Source: Bacteroidota bacterium
Lineage (GTDB): Bacteria > Bacteroidota > Bacteroidia > Chitinophagales > Chitinophagaceae
Direction: 5' to 3'
DNA length: 6,174 bases
Assembly: GCA_023386395.1 (NCBI GenBank)
Contig: JAEWJV010000048.1
Span: 1 to 6,174 of the forward strand
The translations under genes were made by a program, and so were the position numbers. The notes under the pieces were generated by a model, which saw nothing but the letters and a program-made list of their open reading frames with translations, was not told the origin of the DNA and ran no database searches. Positions 1 through 5,175 of the stretch are shown here, in pieces. Numbering within the stretch: the first letter of the stretch is position 1; each line of letters opens with the position of its first letter.

Positions 1-263
1 TCTTTTTTCCCTCTCGCTCCCATTAAGGAAATTATGAGGAAGCCGAGTGCTATTAATTTGGATTTTGTGAAGCTTGAAAAAAGACCAGTTTCAAAAATAT
101 TTTGAATCAACCGGTCACTAATAGTAGCAGTGAGCTGCCACTGTGCAAATGCGTTATAACAGTAGTAATAAAAATGTAATAGCAGTATGATTATGCTAAT
201 CATTCTTGTCATGTCAATTATCTTTCTTAACCCCTGTTCGTTTTCACCAGTATTGGCTGACAT
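1..263 (-). CDS. mobC: Conjugal coupling protein, YWFCY-type N-terminus (partial)
   Basis: This is the first 87 codons of a gene that leaves the window on the left. The visible part has a short polar start, then LRKIIDMTR, a hydrophobic helix at about residues 21-37 ending in FYYYCY, and a second hydrophobic helix at about 69-82. This matches the membrane-anchoring N-terminal domain called YWFCY in the MobC/TraG-like coupling ATPases of Bacteroidota; the tyrosine-cysteine signature is at residues 32-36. The full protein would be an inner-membrane VirD4-like ATPase that links the relaxosome to the transfer channel, with its Walker motifs beyond the edge. It begins 9 nt after the relaxase stop, which indicates one operon. 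An in-frame ATG at 270-272, directly after the relaxase TAA, is an alternative start. The name mobC follows the Bacteroides convention and is distinct from the small MobC relaxosome family. Confidence 0.87.
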   Translation of the reverse strand, partial: MSANTGENEQGLRKIIDMTRMISIIILLLHFYYYCYNAFAQWQLTATISDRLIQNIFETGLFSSFTKSKLIALGFLIISLMGARGKK

Positions 264-272
264 AAAATGCAT

Positions 273-1586
273 TTAATTGTGTGATTGTTGTTGTTTTCTT
301 TTTCTTTTTTTCTTGAATTGTTTTTGTTCAAATGGCTCATTTGCATTTCGATTTTCTCCGGGTTGCAGCAAATCATCAAACAGTTGCAAGGATGGTTTTG
401 CAAAAGCTAAAGCATTATCATTTCCGGGAGTTACAGATTGCGCAGACTTGAGTTGTTTTTTTTGCGATACCCGATCTGATTTTTCATCATGAAATATTTT
501 CTTATTAGCATCGAATGGTTTATTTATTTTTTGATCTGCGTTGCATCGTTGCTGAATAGCATTTGCGCCATACAACTTTTCCAAATCACTTCCATTAAAA
601 ACACATTTCGTGCGGTGATCAACGTAAGTGATACCATAAATAACGCCATTACTGTTTTGGCGAAGCACTACATGAATATTTTCTTTTTGGACAGCCGCGA
701 TAAATTCCTGTAAGGACTGATTGCGACGTTTTAACAACGTGAGGTCAATCGAATTTGATACCCTTTTTTTGTGTCTTTGTTTTTCTTCCTTGTTTCTTTC
801 AAAATTTGCTTCTATGTTTTTCAAGGTTGGTTTACTATAAATCAAACTTGCTTTAATCGGTACGCCGATCTTTTTCTTATTTGCATCAAGAATGCGATAT
901 ACCAAACCTTTGGTTTTGTAAATGCGCGAATCTTCATTGCCTCTGTCTGCGACAATGTTGTATTGTTGTAAGATTGCATTTAGTTCTGCAAGAGAAGAAT
1001 ATTTATAGGTATTTAAAACATGATCTAAAACATTTGTAATAGCTCGTCTTGTTTCAAATTTTCCGTATTGGATTTTCTGTGCATTTACTGGATTTAAATC
1101 ATGTGCTTGCCCGTGCCTGCTTTCTGCCCTTATTAATCTGTATAATTTTTCAATTTCCTTTCTTGCTTTTTCAGATTGATTGCGCCCGATATTGAATGTA
1201 TCAATTCGCTTTCCGTTTTCCTGAATGCTCGTCGTCACAATATGTATGTGAGGATGCCCTGCATCATTGTGTTGATACACCAAATAAGGTTGATTACCGA
1301 ACCCGATTTTCTGCATGTATTCATTAGCAATTTCTTTGAACTGTTCAGCCGACAATTTATCTGCATTATCAAAATTTAAAGAGATATGCAGAGAGTTTGT
1401 TTTCGCCCTGTCATTGAGCGCAATTAAATCTTGAAAACGTCTTAATTTGTCGTTGAAAGAAAGTCTATCAGCATCTTTTAAATAGTTGTGCGCACTCAAT
1501 AAAATAGCATGTCCTTGCTTTACTTTTTGCTCATTATAATTTAATGCACTAACGATGCTGTTCGGTGTCTTTATCCTTGCAACCAT
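273..1586 (-). CDS. mobB: MOBP-type relaxase/mobilization nuclease
   Basis: This 437-residue protein would nick oriT and stay covalently attached to the transferred strand. The relaxase domain fills roughly residues 1-200. Tyr17, in ALNYNEQKV, is the likely catalytic tyrosine. LHISLNF at 66-72 is the second conserved block. The metal-binding signature is His106 followed by H-P-H-I-H at 111-115. The rest is helical and charged, and the last 15 or so residues are very rich in lysine and glutamine, a plausible nonspecific DNA-binding tail. Length and architecture fit the Bacteroides MobB relaxases (Pfam Relaxase/Mobilisation nuclease family). Its ATG overlaps the end of the upstream accessory gene by 16 nt, which suggests translational coupling, and a coupling-protein gene follows directly. 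The frame is intact with all three motifs, so the gene looks functional. Confidence 0.93.
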   Translation of the reverse strand: MVARIKTPNSIVSALNYNEQKVKQGHAILLSAHNYLKDADRLSFNDKLRRFQDLIALNDRAKTNSLHISLNFDNADKLSAEQFKEIANEYMQKIGFGNQPYLVYQHNDAGHPHIHIVTTSIQENGKRIDTFNIGRNQSEKARKEIEKLYRLIRAESRHGQAHDLNPVNAQKIQYGKFETRRAITNVLDHVLNTYKYSSLAELNAILQQYNIVADRGNEDSRIYKTKGLVYRILDANKKKIGVPIKASLIYSKPTLKNIEANFERNKEEKQRHKKRVSNSIDLTLLKRRNQSLQEFIAAVQKENIHVVLRQNSNGVIYGITYVDHRTKCVFNGSDLEKLYGANAIQQRCNADQKINKPFDANKKIFHDEKSDRVSQKKQLKSAQSVTPGNDNALAFAKPSLQLFDDLLQPGENRNANEPFEQKQFKKKRKRKQQQSHN

Positions 1587-1966
1587 TGCACATATATTTG
1601 ATTGATTTTTTCTTTTATTTCGTCTGCTTTTTGCAGTAACGTTTTTCTGTCTTCATCATAACTCATCAGCCAGTTTTTGAACTCTGAAATTTGATTCAAC
1701 GTATGCAGCTTTTTTACCGCTTGATTGAAGTTATTGCCGATTGCATTTAACTCATTTTTCAACGGAATCATTGCTGACAAAAATTCATCTGCGGATTGAT
1801 CTCTATACTTCATAACAACAGGTTTATTCAACAAAACTTTGCGTGCATACTCGCTTAACTTTCTGCAGGTGGTGGATGAAAAGATTCTGTTGATTTGTTC
1901 GTATTCCTGTGGTTTTACCCGAAAGCTTATCCAGTTTTTCGTTTTATTATTGGTCTGATTTTCCAT
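1571..1966 (-). CDS. mobA: Relaxosome accessory protein, MobC-family (RHH)
   Basis: This 131-residue protein probably binds oriT and helps the relaxase load. Residues 10-50 (KNWISFRVKPQEYEQI, then LSEYARKVLL) look like a ribbon-helix-helix DNA-binding fold. IGNNFNQAVKKLH at 76-88 is the signature of the bacterial mobilisation protein MobC family (PF05713). The C-terminal third is a charged helix. I chose the ATG at 1964-1966. A longer frame reaches 2083, but the extra 39 codons read straight through the oriT-like hairpins and give a proline/glycine/cysteine-rich stretch unlike the family N-terminus. The gene sits between the putative oriT and the relaxase and overlaps the relaxase start, the usual arrangement. 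In Bacteroides elements this position is called mobA, although the protein family is named MobC. Confidence 0.88.
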   Translation of the reverse strand: MENQTNNKTKNWISFRVKPQEYEQINRIFSSTTCRKLSEYARKVLLNKPVVMKYRDQSADEFLSAMIPLKNELNAIGNNFNQAVKKLHTLNQISEFKNWLMSYDEDRKTLLQKADEIKEKINQIYVQWLQG

Positions 1967-2035
1967 TAGTGATTTATTTAAAAATGATAGATGATTTGTG
2001 CAGTTTGGACCCCCGCCGAGTTTCGAGGCAACCGG

Positions 2036-2072
2036 GGCAAGATGCGATTGTGCAACAATTGAACATCTTGCC
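2036..2072. repeat. Nested perfect inverted repeat in the oriT candidate
   Basis: The outer arms GGCAAGATG (2036-2044) and CATCTTGCC (2064-2072) are perfect 9-bp complements. Inside them lie the 5-bp arms ATTGT (2047-2051) and ACAAT (2055-2059) around a 3-nt loop. The bulges are 2 nt on one side and 4 nt on the other. No T-run follows in either direction, so this is not a standard terminator. Confidence 0.85.
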
Positions 2073-2083
2073 GATAGCGGCAA
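2068..2083. repeat. Second hairpin overlapping the nested repeat
   Basis: The arms TTGCCG (2068-2073) and CGGCAA (2078-2083) are perfect 6-bp complements around ATAG. They share bases 2068-2072 with the right arm of the larger repeat, so the two structures exclude each other on one strand. In the mob direction this hairpin comes first. Confidence 0.8.
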
Positions 2084-2200
2084 AGCCTGCTATCTCACGG
2101 CTCGTTTGTTAAATCTGCCACAGTTTTATTTAAAGAATTCTTGATTTATAAATGATTTGCAGACGGGAAAAATATTTGTTTGTATCTGTTGAAATGAAAA
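2084..2200 (-). promoter_or_regulatory. AT-rich leader likely holding the mob operon promoter
   Basis: This 117-nt stretch lies between the primase remnant and the oriT candidate and contains no gene. It is the natural place for a mob promoter. I found no exact Bacteroidota -7 box (TAnnTTTG) in the mob direction, so no promoter position is given. It holds a perfect 10-bp palindrome, AAGAATTCTT at 2133-2142, and the octamer ATGATTTG at 2152-2159, which recurs at 1991-1998 next to the accessory gene. Either could be a binding site, but this is weak evidence. Confidence 0.3.
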
Positions 2201-2443
2201 TTATTGTTTCAACTGAAGTGCTTGTTTTTGTGATTGACCGATATGCATCATCCAATCATTTAGGTCTTTATAGCTTTTATATAAATCTCTTTCATCAATG
2301 AATTTTTCCTTATCAATTTCAAGCGCTTTTTGTATGCACTTTTGTCCGGTTGTATCACAATCAAGAAAGAGATGAACAGACTTATGCGACTGCATTGTAG
2401 CACCGATTAATGGCATTATAGTTCAACGGTTCTCGAAAAAATC
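2201..2443 (-). pseudogene. Toprim-domain primase, C-terminal remnant
   Basis: The open part (2201-2416, 71 codons) carries VHLFLDCDTTGQ, the Toprim Asp-x-Asp block with aspartates at residues 19 and 21. It is followed by LYKSYKDLNDWM, the usual end of the CHC2/Toprim primases carried by Bacteroidota conjugative elements. The N-terminal zinc finger and most of the catalytic core are absent; complete family members are about 300 residues. Upstream in the same frame a TGA occurs at 2423-2425, and beyond it the codons at 2429-2443 read DFFEN, resembling the FFE segment that often precedes this block. The remnant therefore probably extends to about 2443 and also contains a stop or small indel. 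It lies just outside the oriT candidate, consistent with being part of the same element. No product is expected to be active. Confidence 0.75.
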
Positions 2444-2705
2444 TATGGTCAGTAAGCTTACGCATGTGTGTAATGAACCGGTTTCCTTTCACTGCGAATA
2501 ACATCGTTTTCGGTGAATTACTATACCAGTCTTCAAACACAGTCGGCGGAGGTAACTTGTAGAAAGAGTTATTTATTTCAACAGTATCAAAGTGCTTACA
2601 ATAGAATTCCCATTGCTGTTTGCTATTGCTTCCTTCTGGATAAAATTTTCCATTCCAATGTTTATAAAGCCAGCCGGATGTGCCGATATGAATTTTTTGA
2701 GGCAT
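2382..2705 (-). pseudogene. DUF72 (YecE-like) protein, N-terminal fragment
   Basis: The first 86 residues are a clear DUF72 N-terminus: IHIGTSGWLYKHW at 5-17, FYP at 21-23, FDTVEINNSFYKLP at 39-52, and FAVKGNRFITHMRKLTD at 70-86. Complete members are roughly 230-300 residues and form a TIM-barrel-like fold of unsettled function. After Asp86 (codon 2448-2450) the similarity stops, and the final 21 codons read out of frame into the primase remnant before a TAA at 2382-2384. The start at 2703-2705 matches the usual family start. A truncated barrel is unlikely to fold. This looks like a chromosomal gene cut by the event that created the element edge. Confidence 0.85.
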
Positions 2706-2754
2706 ATTATTAGTGCTATAAAAAAAATGCCAACATAAAAAGCCGCGTCCTGTA

Positions 2755-2780
2755 AAGACGAGCGCATTAAATAACGTCTT
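2755..2780 (-). terminator. Weak hairpin in the gap below the membrane gene
   Basis: AAGACG (2755-2760) and CGTCTT (2775-2780) form a perfect 6-bp stem with a 14-nt loop in the 129-nt gap between the membrane gene and the DUF72 fragment. In the minus direction a T5 tract and then a T8 tract follow at some distance rather than immediately, so termination here is only possible. A second AT-rich hairpin, GAATTT/AAATTC around a 3-nt loop, lies at 2801-2815. The gap holds nothing else I can name. Confidence 0.25.
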
Positions 2781-2834
2781 GCGATTTTTTTGCTTTAAAC
2801 GAATTTTAGAAATTCACAAGATTAGATGTGATTA

Positions 2835-3382
2835 CTATGCCCGCCTGGAATATGGGAAAGCAATTGATGGTGCGATATTGGTCAGGAAATGATAACGGCT
2901 GTAAACATACAAGCCAAAAGCTAAAGCAAAAATCCAAGTAATCAACTCCTGATGTGTTTGTGTGTGTCTGCCGATTAAATTTGTCAGTGGTTCGAAAATA
3001 ATTCTTACCGGAAACACGCACGTCAGTACAACACAAAAGATAAAAAGTGGTATCCAAAAGAAATTGTGGTTATGTTTTAAAGCAATCGACACCCCTTTAA
3101 GGAAATAAATTACAAAGTAAATAAGTGTTGCAAATATTAGTATTAACGCAATCCACAAGATCTTGTCAGCACTTGCATCAAGCATTTGTTTTGTGATCAG
3201 CAAGCCGATAAATAACAAAGGAGAATAGAAAATTGATTCTAAACCAACTTTTATAACAATCGTAAATGCAAATAAAATCCTGTTGAACGATATATGGCCA
3301 TCGGTAAACTTCCTTCTTGCATAAACACTTAATAAAATTCAGTTAACCGTACATATAGCAGTAACATAAATGGTACAGCCAT
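2835..3382 (-). CDS. Multi-pass membrane protein of unknown function, probable frameshift
   Basis: I do not recognise this family. The main open frame runs from a stop codon at 3339-3341 down to the TAG at 2835-2837. It encodes a hydrophobic protein with helices in the stretches ILFAFTIVIKVGLE to LLFIGLLI, ILWIALILIFATLIYFVIYF, FFWIPLFIFCVVLTCVF and LITWIFALAFGLYVY, so about four membrane segments. The first ordinary start codon in that frame is a TTG at 3216-3218, which lies inside the first hydrophobic region and has no ribosome site. A better start is the ATG at 3380-3382, 5 nt after the preceding gene's stop. It reads MAVPFMLLLYVRLTEF and then meets TAA at 3329-3331. One extra T in the T-run opposite 3334-3337 would join the two frames seamlessly (TEF-LLSVYARRK). 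So this is either a recently broken gene, a sequencing error, or an unusual start. The tight spacing implies it functioned with the 588-residue protein. Confidence 0.65.
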
Positions 3383-3387
3383 AATTA

Positions 3388-5154
3388 TTACTTTGTAGTT
3401 GTTCCGGAATTTAAATAATTGATCAATGTCTCTCTGATAAGTTTTTGTTTTTTGGAGCCTGTTTCAAAATCTTTATAATTAGATGTACTAAGAACTTGCT
3501 TTGCGTATACATTTAACGGTTCGGCAGAGCGAAACTTTTCCTTATAAAGATAGATAGTCATTTGTTCACCCAAAGGAGGGAGATGACCTAAATACCAGAA
3601 ACTAACTTGTGGACTACCTTTTGAATTAAGTGAAGATTGAATAACAGCAAAGTAATGTTGATCAGTGATGTCTTTTAAAATCGTAAACCTTACATCGATA
3701 TCATCGTCGGGGTTTATCACGAAATTATTCCCTAGTAGCCAATATATCATGGGGCTCACAGTTTTAATTGACTGAATAGCTTTCATAAAAGTATAGTGAC
3801 CCACCAAGCCGTTCCAGTGATCGAATTCTAAATCTTCAGCTATCGATATATCGTTAAAAAAATTATAAAAAGAATTCAACACCCACTTAAGGCTTTTTAT
3901 TTCCGGAATGGAAGCATTTATAGATCCAATTTCATCTTTTTGCATTGGAATTTCTTTATAACACATATACATTCCGGTGCCAGTTTGTTCAATGATTGCT
4001 TGTCCCGGGATGCAGATATTGCATAAATAAGCCGAATCAAATTCATTGGTTAACCAGTCATTCATGTTCTCTTTTTGGTTATTAAAATATTGTCTCTTAA
4101 GCAGATACTCATTCCTAATTTTTCCAAAACTATCTTTTTTAATCATTCCGTTAACAACGGCGCATTTCTGGATTTGTGCTGTTCTTTTGATCCCCTCGGT
4201 TATTTTATAAATTATCTGGGAACGCTTATCGGGTTCCTCAGAACGCTTATAAGATTCCTCAGATTTATATGATTTTACTTCTGTGATTATTGTTTTTATG
4301 CCTTGTTTGAAAGCGTCTTTGCCGGCATCAGTCAATGCTCTCCCCCAAGGGCTGTCGGCAACAGTTTTACCTAACTTTAAAATTATCTTGCCACCTAAAT
4401 AGCCACCAAAGAAACCGACAATACCGCCGGGTATTATAATTGAAAATGTAATTTCAAAAATCACCTCACTCCAGGAAGTTGATTTTGGCTGGGTTAATTT
4501 ATCAACCGTTGCTTCTAGCTCAATAATACTTTTTTTTAATAAAAAAATATCAAGTTTTGTGTCTATGTCGGAAATAAAATCTTCTATATCTTTAAGCAAC
4601 ACCCTAGTATCTTCATCAATTGGAGTTACCGTGTCTTTTTTTAAACAATCCAAATATTCTTGAGTCGCAGTGTCTGTTTTTGTTATCCCTGTTCCTCTAT
4701 CAGCCGTTAACGTTTCTGCTCCCTGAGGTGTAACCGGACTTGTGGACGGAGCACCGGCTTTTGCAGGCAAGCCTCTTGATGTTTCAGTAGCTATTTGACC
4801 TTCAACTTCTGTTTTTGTGAGATCATAATATTGGGCGTTCTTTTTATAATATTCAATAAGCCGTTTACCTTCTACTGGGCTTTTAATATTTGCAGTCCGT
4901 ACATGAAGAACAATGAGGTATTTATATAGCTTCTTTTTATATTCAAGACTTAAGAGTTTTTTATATACTTCTCTTGAAAAAATACTCTTTCTGAAATAAG
5001 CGACGAATTTTTCGTAAAGCTTATAATCCTGCGGAGCACCATTTACGAAGGCAACTATCTTTTCATATTTGGATTTGTCAGCTTCTTTGCTTTTGAGAAT
5101 ATCTTTAAATACATCTTTTATTTCTTCTTCTTCGTAATAATTTAATGTACCCAT
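3388..5154 (-). CDS. 588-residue protein with one glycine-zipper membrane segment
   Basis: The family is not recognised. Residues 1-120 are highly charged and helical, rich in Lys, Glu and Tyr. Residues 121-165 are a Pro/Thr/Ser/Gly/Ala linker. Residues 166-222 are again helical. Residues 231-261 are the only strongly hydrophobic stretch, with glycines at 243, 247, 251 and 255 (GxxxGxxxGxxxG), a glycine zipper of the kind that packs membrane helices together. Next comes a heptad repeat at about 298-311, a Cys-x-x-Cys at 378-381, and a mixed alpha/beta C-terminal region with DHWNGLVGHYTF at 445-456 and a beta-rich segment near 515-540. There is no N-terminal signal peptide. It starts 21 nt after the preceding gene and ends 5 nt before the next ATG, so it is the middle gene of an operon. 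A pore-forming or membrane-anchored subunit would fit, but no catalytic motif is visible and function is open. Confidence 0.9.
   Translation of the reverse strand: MGTLNYYEEEEIKDVFKDILKSKEADKSKYEKIVAFVNGAPQDYKLYEKFVAYFRKSIFSREVYKKLLSLEYKKKLYKYLIVLHVRTANIKSPVEGKRLIEYYKKNAQYYDLTKTEVEGQIATETSRGLPAKAGAPSTSPVTPQGAETLTADRGTGITKTDTATQEYLDCLKKDTVTPIDEDTRVLLKDIEDFISDIDTKLDIFLLKKSIIELEATVDKLTQPKSTSWSEVIFEITFSIIIPGGIVGFFGGYLGGKIILKLGKTVADSPWGRALTDAGKDAFKQGIKTIITEVKSYKSEESYKRSEEPDKRSQIIYKITEGIKRTAQIQKCAVVNGMIKKDSFGKIRNEYLLKRQYFNNQKENMNDWLTNEFDSAYLCNICIPGQAIIEQTGTGMYMCYKEIPMQKDEIGSINASIPEIKSLKWVLNSFYNFFNDISIAEDLEFDHWNGLVGHYTFMKAIQSIKTVSPMIYWLLGNNFVINPDDDIDVRFTILKDITDQHYFAVIQSSLNSKGSPQVSFWYLGHLPPLGEQMTIYLYKEKFRSAEPLNVYAKQVLSTSNYKDFETGSKKQKLIRETLINYLNSGTTTK
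4220..4261. repeat. Two tandem 21-bp units inside the 588-residue gene
   Basis: Units 4220-4240 and 4241-4261 match at 18 of 21 positions; the differences fall at unit positions 11, 12 and 14. They encode the heptads SEESYKR and SEEPDKR on the minus strand, just after the glycine-zipper region. A more degenerate copy may follow. The unit length keeps the frame, so copy number could vary without breaking the gene. Confidence 0.8.
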
Positions 5155-5175
5155 AATACGAGTGCTTGAAAGAAC

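Larger units (their letters stand above)
2011..2083. other. Candidate origin of transfer (oriT)
   Basis: This is a GC-rich block in AT-rich surroundings, starting 45 nt upstream of the accessory-gene ATG. It contains a CCCCG/CGGGG inverted repeat (2011-2015 with 2033-2037), a long nested hairpin (2036-2072) and a short overlapping hairpin (2068-2083). Relaxosome genes are commonly next to their oriT, and oriTs of this type carry inverted repeats near the nick site. I cannot place the nick from sequence alone. The block could also include a leader or attenuator for the mob operon. Confidence 0.6.

Noticed and set aside
277..1379. Plus-strand open frames opposite the relaxase
   Set aside because: They are short, cysteine- and phenylalanine-rich shadows of the minus-strand gene with no recognisable motif.
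1967..2083. N-terminal extension of the relaxosome accessory protein to a start at 2083
   Set aside because: It translates through both oriT-like hairpins and gives a stretch rich in Gly, Pro and Cys; the ATG at 1964-1966 matches the family start.
2084..2200. A Bacteroidota TAnnTTTG promoter for the mob operon
   Set aside because: No exact match in the mob direction was found, so only a regulatory region is listed.
2382..2416. A functional DUF72-primase fusion protein
   Set aside because: The two homologies lie in different frames, so the 107-residue product ends in nonsense rather than a fused domain.
2573..2767. Minus-strand frame overlapping the DUF72 fragment
   Set aside because: It is out of frame with clear DUF72 similarity in the other frame and shows no motif.
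2806..3057. Minus-strand frame overlapping the membrane gene
   Set aside because: It is a shadow of the hydrophobic frame and has no independent start context.
3329..3341. Programmed -1 ribosomal frameshift site in the membrane gene
   Set aside because: The sequence does not match the X XXY YYZ slippery pattern in the reading frame used, and no strong downstream structure was seen.
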